Notes under the pieces: model-generated | Databases searched by the model: none | What the model was told of the DNA's origin: nothing | What the model saw: the letters and a program-made list of their open reading frames with translations, nothing else | Shown here: positions 30,738 to 39,381 of the stretch, piece by piece | Numbering within the stretch: position 1 is the first letter of the stretch | Layout: each line of letters starts with the position of its first letter | NCBI RefSeq assembly: GCF_001591505.1 | Contig: NZ_BCVA01000015.1 | Span: 44,898-108,897 of the forward strand | Length of the DNA stretch: 64,000 nt | Reading direction: 5' to 3' | Source of the DNA: Neobacillus niacini NBRC 15566 | GTDB lineage: Bacteria; Bacillota; Bacilli; Bacillales; Cytobacillaceae | Position numbers and translations under genes: made by a program

Positions 30738-33700
30738 ATGTTTTTAACGGAAAGAAAGTTTGAAGCGCGTATTCAGGAATTAGAAGGTTACCGTTATCGT
30801 GATTGCATTACGATTAATCAATTTACTACACAGGAAGACGACGGCAAGGTTGGAGCCTACCCGCCTGAATCTTACGATGAAAAAAAAATCATGAAATTAG
30901 GCGATTATTGGAAAGGCCGTGATCGATATATTTGGCTGCATGCGGACATTGATTGTCACCTGTCAAACAACAGCAGGCAGGTTGTCGGTTTGTTCTCCTT
31001 CGGGAAGACGGGAGGGGGGCATAATTCAGGTTTTGAATCCTTACTATTTGTAAATGGAAAACCCTATCAAGGTGTCGATTCAAATCATGAAGAGGTTCTC
31101 TTTGATGAACAAACCGCGAGTGGGCCGATGCGTTTAGATTTTAGACTCTGGTCGGGACTAGAAGGCGGCGGAGTTCCAGTTGAAAATGAATTTAAGCTGG
31201 AGACGGCGAAAATCGGCTGGCTTGATAGGCGGGTTGATAACTTATATTACACCCTTTTGGCGGCCTATGAAGTATTGATGGAAACAGGTGAGGCGGAGTC
31301 AGCCTATACGATTTTGAAGCAAATCATTTCTGATGCCTTACAGCTTATTAGTTGGACGGAACCTGGAAGTCATGAATTTTATGAATCCTGTTATGCAGCG
31401 GAGGCGAATCTAACCAAGGCACTTCAATCAATCACCAAAACATCAGATATAACAGTGCACACTGTTGGCCATACACATATAGATGTTGCCTGGCTTTGGA
31501 GATTAAGAAATACAAGAGAGAAGTCAGCACGTTCCTTCTCGACTGTCTTGCATTTAATGAAGCAATTTCCGGAATATTTATTTTTACAAACACAGCCGCA
31601 GCTTTATGATTATATCAAAACGGATTATCCTGACATCTATGAACAGATGAAAGCTAGAATTGCGGAGGGTAAGTGGGAAGCAGGGGGTGCGATGTGGCTG
31701 GAAGCGGACTGTAATATTCCTAGTGGTGAGTCACTTGTCCGCCAGATTCTGCATGGAAAAGCCTTCTTTAAAGAGGAATTTGGGGTTGATTGTGAATATT
31801 TATGGCTGCCGGATGTGTTTGGGTACAGCTGGGCATTGCCGCAAATCTTAAAAAAATCAGGCATTAAAACGATGATGACAACGAAAATCAGCTGGAATCA
31901 ATACAACCGCATGCCACATGATACCTTCTATTGGAAGGGAATTGATGGTTCAGAGATTTTAACACACTTTATCACAACACCGGAACCATGGAACGGTCCG
32001 GACTCTTGGTTCTACACGTATAATGGCTTTATTACAGCCAAAACGGTTAAAGGAGCATGGACGGGTTATCGTGATAAGGATCTGTCAAAAGATCTGCTGC
32101 TTTCATACGGGTATGGCGACGGCGGCGGCGGAGTCAATCGTCACATGCTTGAAATGCGAAGCAGACTAGACATGCTGCCTGGTATGCCGAATGTAAAGAC
32201 GTCAACGGCTGGAGAGTTCTTTGAAAAGCTTCACCGAAATGTAGCACAGTCTAACGGCTATATCCATAAATGGGATGGTGAATTGTATCTGGAATACCAC
32301 CGGGGTACGTATACAAGCCAGGCATTTATGAAAAAAACAAATCGTAAATTGGAACTTTTATATAGAAGAGCTGAATTCCTATCTTCCTGGATATCTGAAA
32401 ATGGCGAGTGGATTGGGGATAAGGAGCTTAAAGACGGCTGGAAAATAATCTTACGAAATCAATTCCATGATATTATTCCAGGTTCGTCTATCCATGAGGT
32501 TTATGAGGACGCGAAGGAAGAATATAAGGAAGCACTGGAACTAGGCGAAAGTGCAGCTTCAAGTGTGATCATGAACGGAATTGAACAGGCTGACCGTTCT
32601 GTGGTTCTATTTAACGCTTCACATCATAAGGGAATGAGAAATGTGTTGGTCCCTCAATTTTCTGATTTTCAAGCGGGGGTATGGAAGGATCAAAACGGAA
32701 CCGTATTATCACATCAAAAGCTTGCTGCTGGCTGGCTTATTGAAGTGGATACACTTCCATCCTTTGGAGCTAAAACTTTATCTTTTGAACCGCAGGAAGC
32801 TAATCACGAAGAGAAAACATGCTTTATCTATCATGACCGCAAATTAGAAACACCGTTTTATCTGGTTGAATGGAATGAGTTTGGACAGATGACAACGATC
32901 TATGATAAAGAGGCAGAACGGCATGTTCTAGCCGCAAACGAAAGAGGAAATGTTCTGCAAATCTTTGAAGATAAACCACTCGCACATGATGCGTGGGATA
33001 TAGATATCTTCTATCAGGAAAAAATGGAAGAAATTCGCGAGCTGGTCTCATTTGAAGTAGTTGAAAATGGCGAACTTGCCTTTACGATTCATGTAAAGTG
33101 GAAGTATCATCATTCTGACATTTCACAGACGATTGTTTTTTATCAAAATGATCGCCGTATTGATTTTGATACAAGTGTGGATTGGCACGAAAAGAGGAAG
33201 TTGCTAAAGGCTGCTTTCCCTGTAGATGTTCGAACAACGGAAGCAACCTATGATATCCAATTCGGGAATGTAAAGCGTCCTACTCATTGGAATACAAGCT
33301 GGGACATGGCAAAATTTGAATCAGTTGGACACCAATGGGCTGACTTATCAGAACCGGATTATGGTGTAAGTTTATTGAATGATTCCAAATATGGGTATGA
33401 CATCAAAGAAAATACAATTCGTTTAACGTTATTAAAGTCAGCGATTCATCCTGACACTGAAGCGGATCAAGGAGCCCATTCGTTTGTTTATTCGCTGTAT
33501 CCGCATATCGGGGACTGGCGGAAAGGTAAGACAGTTGAAAAGGCTTGGGATCTCAATGATCCGATTGTTGCTGTAGAAGGGAAATGGACAAAAGAAGCGT
33601 CATTCCTTGATACAAATTCTGACCATGTCTGGTTTGATGCTGTGAAGCCTGCTTATGATGGCAACGGGATCATTGTCCGCTTACATGAGTATGAGGGACG

Positions 33701-33848
33701 AAGAGGGAAGGTTACACTTGAAGCTGGAAAAAACATCACTTCATGGGTAGAAACCAATCTAATGGAAGAAGCAACGGCAGAAGTATGCCAATTGCCAATT
33801 GAGTTCGACATTAAACCATACGAAATTAAGACCATAAGAATCTTATAA
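30738..33848 (+). CDS. Alpha-mannosidase, GH38 (Ams1-like, about 1036 aa)
   Basis: Second, longer GH38 enzyme of a different branch from the 24086 gene. A roughly 230-residue N-terminal extension precedes the zinc motif HTVGHTHIDVAWLWRL (His247, Asp249). The nucleophile is Asp359 in YLWLPDVFGYSWALPQIL, and QFHDIIPGSSIHEVYED gives the third block. This pattern is that of the vacuolar/cytosolic class II mannosidases. No signal peptide. ATG 30738 is chosen, with GGGGTG seven bases upstream. It closes the operon and is followed by a strong terminator. Having two dissimilar GH38 enzymes suggests division of labour between mannose linkages. Confidence 0.93.
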   Translation: MFLTERKFEARIQELEGYRYRDCITINQFTTQEDDGKVGAYPPESYDEKKIMKLGDYWKGRDRYIWLHADIDCHLSNNSRQVVGLFSFGKTGGGHNSGFESLLFVNGKPYQGVDSNHEEVLFDEQTASGPMRLDFRLWSGLEGGGVPVENEFKLETAKIGWLDRRVDNLYYTLLAAYEVLMETGEAESAYTILKQIISDALQLISWTEPGSHEFYESCYAAEANLTKALQSITKTSDITVHTVGHTHIDVAWLWRLRNTREKSARSFSTVLHLMKQFPEYLFLQTQPQLYDYIKTDYPDIYEQMKARIAEGKWEAGGAMWLEADCNIPSGESLVRQILHGKAFFKEEFGVDCEYLWLPDVFGYSWALPQILKKSGIKTMMTTKISWNQYNRMPHDTFYWKGIDGSEILTHFITTPEPWNGPDSWFYTYNGFITAKTVKGAWTGYRDKDLSKDLLLSYGYGDGGGGVNRHMLEMRSRLDMLPGMPNVKTSTAGEFFEKLHRNVAQSNGYIHKWDGELYLEYHRGTYTSQAFMKKTNRKLELLYRRAEFLSSWISENGEWIGDKELKDGWKIILRNQFHDIIPGSSIHEVYEDAKEEYKEALELGESAASSVIMNGIEQADRSVVLFNASHHKGMRNVLVPQFSDFQAGVWKDQNGTVLSHQKLAAGWLIEVDTLPSFGAKTLSFEPQEANHEEKTCFIYHDRKLETPFYLVEWNEFGQMTTIYDKEAERHVLAANERGNVLQIFEDKPLAHDAWDIDIFYQEKMEEIRELVSFEVVENGELAFTIHVKWKYHHSDISQTIVFYQNDRRIDFDTSVDWHEKRKLLKAAFPVDVRTTEATYDIQFGNVKRPTHWNTSWDMAKFESVGHQWADLSEPDYGVSLLNDSKYGYDIKENTIRLTLLKSAIHPDTEADQGAHSFVYSLYPHIGDWRKGKTVEKAWDLNDPIVAVEGKWTKEASFLDTNSDHVWFDAVKPAYDGNGIIVRLHEYEGRRGKVTLEAGKNITSWVETNLMEEATAEVCQLPIEFDIKPYEIKTIRIL

Positions 33849-33850
33849 TA

Positions 33851-33897
33851 TCAAAAAATAGGACCAGCTGCAGTCACCAGCTGGTCCTATTTTTTGA
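33851..33897 (+). terminator. Intrinsic terminator of the GH38-GH125-GH20 operon
   Basis: A perfect 18-bp stem (AAAAAATAGGACCAGCTG / CAGCTGGTCCTATTTTTT) with a 7-nt loop. It is symmetrical enough to work on either strand. Confidence 0.92.
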
Positions 33898-33978
33898 TCT
33901 CCAAGATCTAAATTTCAGTTATCTAAGATTTTTGCACTTAATCCCAAATTAGTCAACTATAAATAGGGCTCTTTTCGC

Positions 33979-34007
33979 TATAGAATAAAGGTATGGAAGT
34001 GCTTACA
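33979..34007 (+). promoter_or_regulatory. Candidate promoter -10 and operator of the second ABC importer
   Basis: TATAGAAT (33979-33986) is followed by TGGAAGTGCTTACA at 33994-34007. The latter shares 13 of 14 bases with the site at 20757-20770 before the first GH85 gene and has the same position just after the -10 box. It would be bound by CcpA or the LacI-type regulator of this locus (inference). Confidence 0.5.
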
Positions 34008-34028
34008 ACAACTGAGAGGAGGATAAAT

Positions 34029-34958
34029 ATGAAAAAAATACTGAGTGATATTTATAAAAACCGAATCTGGCTGTTAATGGTTTTGCCTGGAACGATTTGG
34101 CTTCTATTATTTTCTTATTTACCAATGTTTGGACAAGTTTTGGCTTTTAAGAAATTCAGAATTCACCCAGATGGTTTCTTTGCCAGTGTTATTAACAGTG
34201 AATGGGTTGGCTGGGAAAACTTCGAATATTTGTTTAGTACAAGTGATGCATGGATTATAACCAGAAATACCCTGGTGTACAATATCATCTTTATTGTAGT
34301 GGGGTTAATTGCGGCTGTGGCAACGGCGATCATGCTTAGCGAGCTAGTGAATAAGAAGTTATCAAAAGTCTATCAAACTTCCATCCTTTTTCCGCACTTT
34401 ATCTCATGGGTTATCGGGAGCTACTTTGTCTTCACCTTCTTAAGTACAGATCACGGTCTATTAAATCATGTTCTTAGCTGGTTCCATATCGATCCGATTT
34501 CATGGTATAGCGAGTCGAAGTATTGGCCGTTTATTCTAGTGTTTATGGCCCTGTGGAAAGGTGTCGGGTACGGAAGTATTGTGTATTTAGCATCCATCGT
34601 CGGGATTGATCGAGCGTATTATGAAGCAGCCATGATTGATGGTGCCTCGAAGTGGAAGCAGATTAAGCACGTTACCCTGCCAATGCTTAAACCATTAATG
34701 ATTATCCTTACAATTATGAATATCGGAAGAATATTCAACTCTGATTTTGGACTATTTTATCAAGTTCCAAGAGATTCAGGGGCACTGTATTCCGTTACAA
34801 ATGTTATCGATACATTTGTATACCGCGGTCTGATGAATTTGGGCGACATTGGTATGAGTACGGCAGCCGGTCTATATCAGTCAGCCGTTGGATTTACCCT
34901 TGTCATGATCACGAACTATATTGTAAGAAAAGTGGATGATGAAAGTGCATTATTTTAA
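34029..34958 (+). CDS. ABC importer permease (LplB type)
   Basis: Permease of 309 residues with about six membrane segments, beginning NRIWLLMVLPGTIWLLLFSYLPMFG, the pattern of LplB-like subunits. The EAA loop is YEAAMIDGASKWKQI. ATG 34029 is preceded by GAGAGGAGG; an upstream in-frame ATG at 33993 lies inside the predicted operator and cannot be used. The first gene of a permease-permease-binding-protein operon that directly follows the intracellular mannosidase operon, so it is a good candidate for the N-glycan oligosaccharide importer. Confidence 0.9.
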   Translation: MKKILSDIYKNRIWLLMVLPGTIWLLLFSYLPMFGQVLAFKKFRIHPDGFFASVINSEWVGWENFEYLFSTSDAWIITRNTLVYNIIFIVVGLIAAVATAIMLSELVNKKLSKVYQTSILFPHFISWVIGSYFVFTFLSTDHGLLNHVLSWFHIDPISWYSESKYWPFILVFMALWKGVGYGSIVYLASIVGIDRAYYEAAMIDGASKWKQIKHVTLPMLKPLMIILTIMNIGRIFNSDFGLFYQVPRDSGALYSVTNVIDTFVYRGLMNLGDIGMSTAAGLYQSAVGFTLVMITNYIVRKVDDESALF

Positions 34959-35050
34959 ATTATTTAATAGGTTTTGAGAAATGGCTGGCTTTGCACCTAG
35001 AAGCTTGTGCTTTTCTAAGAAGGGAGGGAAGGTCGCTTAGCGGCTAAACT

Positions 35051-36040
35051 ATGCCAAAGAAACTGCAAACTCAATCATCTATCGCTTTGTCACAATCAAC
35101 GAATGATATGAAAGGGGCTGGGGTTAAGATTTTAAGGAAGAAGTATAGAGACCCTCAACACCTGCACCCAGTCGTAAATACCATTATTAGTGTTTTGCTA
35201 GGAATTTTAGCGATTATGTGCATTTTTCCCTTTTTCTATGTGATCATTATTTCGTTTACTAGTGAAGAGAGTATCGTGAGGAATGGTTTTCAATTGTTCC
35301 CGAAAGATTGGAGCATTGATGCGTACCATTATCTATGGGGAATGAAGGCGCAATTCTTCCGCTCTTACGGTGTGACAATTTTTATTACGATTGTTGGCAC
35401 AATAATTAGTGTATTTATGATAACGTTTTATGCTTATGCCATTTCAAGACCACAATTTAAGTATCGTAGATTTTTCACGTTTCTAGCATTTTTTACAATG
35501 CTTTTCAGTGGCGGTCTAGTACCTACTTACATTGTTGTCACCCAGTTTTTAGGTTTGAAGAATACCATTTGGGCGTTGATTCTGCCCCTTGCAATGAATG
35601 CGTTTTATATTATCATTATGAGAACCTTCTTCTTAAAATCAGTTTCTGAGTCAATATTAGAATCAGCAAGGATTGATGGAGCAAGTGAATGGAGGATCTT
35701 CTTCCAAATTATCTTCCCGCTTTCCTTACCGGGAATTGCGACGATTGCCTTGTTTAGTACATTAGGTTATTGGAATGATTGGTTTACAGCGTTACTGTAT
35801 ATCGATGAACCCAATTTAGTACCTTTGCAATCGCTGCTCATGAAAATCGAAGCAAATCTTGAATTCATGAGGCAAAATATGGATGTAGCCATCATGCAGT
35901 CAAGCTTGTTTGATACCATTCCACAAGAGTCAGCAAAAATGGCCATGGTTGTTATCGCCACTTTACCAATTGCAGTTTCGTACCCGTTCTTCCAAAAGTA
36001 CTTTATTAGCGGACTGACTATTGGCGGCGTTAAAGAATAA
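35051..36040 (+). CDS. ABC importer permease (YtcP/AraQ type)
   Basis: Partner permease, up to 329 residues, with a cytoplasmic N-terminal tail and six membrane segments. It shows SGGLVPTYIVV, the EAA-like loop ILESARIDGASEWRIFF and the C-terminal FFQKYFISGLTIGGVKE typical of YtcP-like proteins. The start is uncertain: a GGGAGG lies about 25 bases before the ATG at 35051, unusually far, and a second ATG occurs at 35108 without a better site. The 92-bp gap after the previous gene contains a short GCAC/GTGC hairpin. Confidence 0.85.
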   Translation: MPKKLQTQSSIALSQSTNDMKGAGVKILRKKYRDPQHLHPVVNTIISVLLGILAIMCIFPFFYVIIISFTSEESIVRNGFQLFPKDWSIDAYHYLWGMKAQFFRSYGVTIFITIVGTIISVFMITFYAYAISRPQFKYRRFFTFLAFFTMLFSGGLVPTYIVVTQFLGLKNTIWALILPLAMNAFYIIIMRTFFLKSVSESILESARIDGASEWRIFFQIIFPLSLPGIATIALFSTLGYWNDWFTALLYIDEPNLVPLQSLLMKIEANLEFMRQNMDVAIMQSSLFDTIPQESAKMAMVVIATLPIAVSYPFFQKYFISGLTIGGVKE

Positions 36041-36064
36041 AATATAGAATGAGGAGAATTTGAA

Positions 36065-37519
36065 ATGAAAAAAAGATTAATGCTTCTTCTTGTATTGGTT
36101 CTTACCATTGGAACGATTCTTTCAGCGTGCAGCGGGAAAGAAAATGCATCCTCAGAAAAAGAGGGAAAAGATGGTCAGCCATATGAAATTAAATGGTACA
36201 CAATTGGAACTCCACAAAAGGATACTGCTAAGGTATTCGAAGAGGTAAACAAATATCTAAAGGAAGAAATTAATGCCACAGTAAAAATGACCCAAATTGA
36301 TTGGGGAGATTGGGCACAAAAATCACAGGTAATGATTAATTCAGGGGAACCATTTGATATTATTTTTACAAATGGTACTGACTATGTACAAAATTCCCAA
36401 AAAGGGGCTTTCCTTGCGATTGATGAGCTGTTAAACAAGGAAGGTAAAGATCTAAAAGAAGCGATTGACCCAGCTTTATTAGAGGGTATTAAGATTGACG
36501 GAAAAGTTTATGGTGTTCCTACTAATAAAGAGGCCGCAAGACAAACGGTTTATACATTTAATAAAGGTCTTGTTGACAAATACAACTTTGATATTTCAAA
36601 GGTACAACGCTTAGAAGACCTTGAGCCAATGCTAAAGGTTATTAAAGAAAATGAACCTTCAATTACACCAATGGCAACATTTAAAGCGTATCTTCCATAT
36701 GACTATGTCTTTAATAATGAAATGCCATTTGCATTCCCAATTGATGGTGACAGAGAGCATGTTATTAACCAATTTGAATCTGATTTAGCGATGCAAACCT
36801 ATAAAACCATGCATAATTATTATAAGGCAGGATACCTTAAAGAGGATGCTGCAACAAGTAAGGACAGCTGGCCAATGGATGTAGAAAACTGGTTTGTCCG
36901 CATGGGAGATTCCCAGCCATATGCTGATTCATTATGGTCTCGTGCAGCTAAATATGATGTAGTTTCTGTACCAGCTGAAGAACCAACTACTTTTAATGAT
37001 TCTGTATCAGGTTCTATCCAGGCGATCTCAGCAACATCAAAAAATCCTGAAAAAGCTATGGAATTCTTAAACCTGCTTAACACAGATCCTTATCTTCGCA
37101 ACCTTGTTGATAAAGGAATTGAAGGAGTTCATTACGAAAAGAATGAGGATGGAACGATTAAAGATCTTCCAGCACGTATTGAGCGATACAACTTGCCAAC
37201 GTATTCTTTAGGTAACCACTTCATCCTTAATCTATATGAAAACGATCCAAAAGATAAATGGGAAAAATTTAAGGAGTTTAATGAATCTGCAAAGCCAGCA
37301 CCAACACTCGGTTTCCACTTCAATAGTGACCCAGTGAGATCGGAACTTGCATCGATTACGAATATCTCTAAAGAGTTCTATCCAGCCTTGGCAACAGGAT
37401 CTGTTGATCCAGAAGAATATCTTCCAAAATACAACAAAAAGTTAGAAGAGGCTGGAATCGAAAAGGTATTAAAGGAAATACAAAAGCAATTTGATGAATG
37501 GAAGAGCAAACAAAAATAA
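36065..37519 (+). CDS. ABC importer substrate-binding lipoprotein (LplA type)
   Basis: Surface lipoprotein of 484 residues. The signal is MKKRLMLLLVLVLTIGTILS followed by Ala-Cys, with Cys22 lipidated. The mature protein has IKWYTIGTPQKD and the EGVHY / FNSDPV segments seen in large LplA-like oligosaccharide-binding proteins, the group to which the pneumococcal N-glycan binding protein NgtS is similar in size (comparison from memory). GAGGAG precedes the ATG. It ends the importer operon at a terminator, after which the YesM/YesN system begins. Likely substrate: oligosaccharide released by the GH85 enzymes (inference). Confidence 0.9.
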   Translation: MKKRLMLLLVLVLTIGTILSACSGKENASSEKEGKDGQPYEIKWYTIGTPQKDTAKVFEEVNKYLKEEINATVKMTQIDWGDWAQKSQVMINSGEPFDIIFTNGTDYVQNSQKGAFLAIDELLNKEGKDLKEAIDPALLEGIKIDGKVYGVPTNKEAARQTVYTFNKGLVDKYNFDISKVQRLEDLEPMLKVIKENEPSITPMATFKAYLPYDYVFNNEMPFAFPIDGDREHVINQFESDLAMQTYKTMHNYYKAGYLKEDAATSKDSWPMDVENWFVRMGDSQPYADSLWSRAAKYDVVSVPAEEPTTFNDSVSGSIQAISATSKNPEKAMEFLNLLNTDPYLRNLVDKGIEGVHYEKNEDGTIKDLPARIERYNLPTYSLGNHFILNLYENDPKDKWEKFKEFNESAKPAPTLGFHFNSDPVRSELASITNISKEFYPALATGSVDPEEYLPKYNKKLEEAGIEKVLKEIQKQFDEWKSKQK

Positions 37520-37520
37520 T

Positions 37521-37558
37521 AAAAAATCAAGCTGAGCGGCGACTCTCAGCTTGATTTT
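37521..37558 (+). terminator. Intrinsic terminator after the second importer
   Basis: Stem AAAATCAAGCTGAG / CTCAGCTTGATTTT with a 7-nt loop. The sensor kinase start is 21 bp further, so the regulators are either reached by read-through or use a promoter upstream; none is apparent in the gap. Confidence 0.85.
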
Positions 37559-37578
37559 ATTGCAATTGGGGAATTCAA

Positions 37579-39381
37579 ATGGATATCAGAAGAAAAGGCC
37601 GATTCACTCAAAACATCTTTAATAAACTTTTTTTAACCTCGTCTTTAACAATCATTGCGACTGTTATTATCTTAATCGTGACGATTACCAACTATTACTC
37701 TGATATTATTATTCAAAAAGAAATCAATATCAACACAAGGACAATGGAAAGGGTAGAGGATTACCTTTCTGCAAAGGATGCTGATATTGAACGAGCTAAA
37801 AGGGATTTATATGTGAATGGGGACATGATTGATGATATCTCCTTTGCCCTTAACAATGGATATGAGGAATATTTAAAATATCGTTTGGACAAATTCTCTG
37901 AAAGTCAGTCATTTGTACCAAGTAATATCGATACTTATTTAAATGCTTATTTCGGACAAGACGCTGATATTAATGCAGTTGGTATCCGCTCGTTTGAAAA
38001 CCCTTCAATTGAGTATTTGCACATCTATCATAATTTAAAATGGAATAAAAGCATAGTTAACCCCTCATCAAGCTTAGAATCTTCACTTCTTGCAAGAGGT
38101 ATTCCTAACCTTAGTGGAGATGGGCTGCCTAAAGGCCGTAAGTTAACGAATACGATTACCAAAAAGATGATTATTAATAATCCATTTTTGTTGAAGAAAA
38201 TTGGTGAAATTACCATTTTTTATTCTACTGACACTTTAGACAAAATTGTTAAAAAGCATGATGAATCCCCTGCCTCTTTCTTTTTGATTGATGGGGAAGG
38301 GAGTATCGTTTATTCGTGCAATAACGGTGATGTTCCCTTAGAACTAATCAATCAGATAAAACCGGAAACAAATGAGATAAAAATGGATTGGCAGGATAGA
38401 GGTTTTTATATAAATACCATCGCGAACAAAGGAGATTATACCTATGTAAGTGTAATCCCTGATAAAGGGTGGCAAAAGCTAACGATTATCAGGGGCACCA
38501 TGTGGATTGCGATCATCTTTTTCATCATTATCTCAATTTTAATCACTTATTCCTTTACCCGAAATTATTCGCGGCGAATTCATAACATTGTTTCGATTAT
38601 TCGCCAGGTTGAGAAGGGAAACTTGGATGCTCGGATTCCAAAATCGAAGCATGAAGATGAACTATCGAAAATCGCTGTTAATATTAATTCGATGTTAGAT
38701 GAATTGAATAATTATATTGAACAATTTTATCTCTTAACTCTAAAGCAGCAGGAAGCGGAATTAAAAGCACTTCAGGCACAAATTGACCCGCATTTTCTAT
38801 TTAATACGCTAGAAGCGATCCGGATGGTAGCTGTCGTAGAGGGTTCAAAAACTTCTAGTAAAATGATATTCCATTTATCCAAACTGTTCCGCTATTCGTT
38901 AGAATCGATCAATACAGTTCCTTTATATACTGAGATTGAGTATGTGAATCAATATTTAAAATTAATGCAATTTAAATACCCTAACAAATTACAGGTTTCC
39001 TTTGATATTCCTAGTGATGTTGAACGAACACCTGTGCAAAAATTAATTTTGCAGCCAATCATTGAAAATTATTTCGTGCATGGTTTTAAAAAGGATCGGA
39101 CAGATAATCAGTTATTTGTACGTGCCAGGAATCTTGGTGATTTGGTAGAAATCAGTATTGAAGATAATGGCAAAGGGATGACAGAACAAGAGCATTCTAG
39201 AATTGTCCATCATATCAATTCTGAAGAGGGGGATGAAATGAAATCCATTGGATTAAGAAATATTCATCAACGATTAAAATTAAAATACGGAAATCAGTTT
39301 GGAATTTCCTTAAATAGCATCCAAAGTAAAGGGACGATTGTTACCCTGTCAATTCCAGTAAGGGGGACCAGCCATGTATAA
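37579..39381 (+). CDS. YesM-type sensor histidine kinase
   Basis: Membrane sensor of 600 residues. A first membrane helix (about 17-38) and a second (about 305-327) enclose an extracellular sensor domain of about 265 residues. A HAMP segment follows (RQVEKGNLDARIP). The kinase core has the YesM/LytS-type motif ALQAQIDPHFLFNTL with His405 as phosphorylation site, and the ATP site DNGKGM plus GLRNIHQRL. AATTGGGGAATTCAA precedes the ATG. It overlaps the response-regulator gene by 8 bp. Proteins of this class sense an extracellular sugar, often together with the ABC binding protein. A related pneumococcal system (TCS07, YesMN) has been tied to N-glycan use, which fits the neighbours. Confidence 0.92.
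   Translation: MDIRRKGRFTQNIFNKLFLTSSLTIIATVIILIVTITNYYSDIIIQKEININTRTMERVEDYLSAKDADIERAKRDLYVNGDMIDDISFALNNGYEEYLKYRLDKFSESQSFVPSNIDTYLNAYFGQDADINAVGIRSFENPSIEYLHIYHNLKWNKSIVNPSSSLESSLLARGIPNLSGDGLPKGRKLTNTITKKMIINNPFLLKKIGEITIFYSTDTLDKIVKKHDESPASFFLIDGEGSIVYSCNNGDVPLELINQIKPETNEIKMDWQDRGFYINTIANKGDYTYVSVIPDKGWQKLTIIRGTMWIAIIFFIIISILITYSFTRNYSRRIHNIVSIIRQVEKGNLDARIPKSKHEDELSKIAVNINSMLDELNNYIEQFYLLTLKQQEAELKALQAQIDPHFLFNTLEAIRMVAVVEGSKTSSKMIFHLSKLFRYSLESINTVPLYTEIEYVNQYLKLMQFKYPNKLQVSFDIPSDVERTPVQKLILQPIIENYFVHGFKKDRTDNQLFVRARNLGDLVEISIEDNGKGMTEQEHSRIVHHINSEEGDEMKSIGLRNIHQRLKLKYGNQFGISLNSIQSKGTIVTLSIPVRGTSHV

Noticed and set aside
33993..34028. Earlier start for the LplB-type permease
   Set aside because: That ATG lies within the predicted operator and no ribosome binding site precedes it, whereas GAGAGGAGG precedes ATG 34029.
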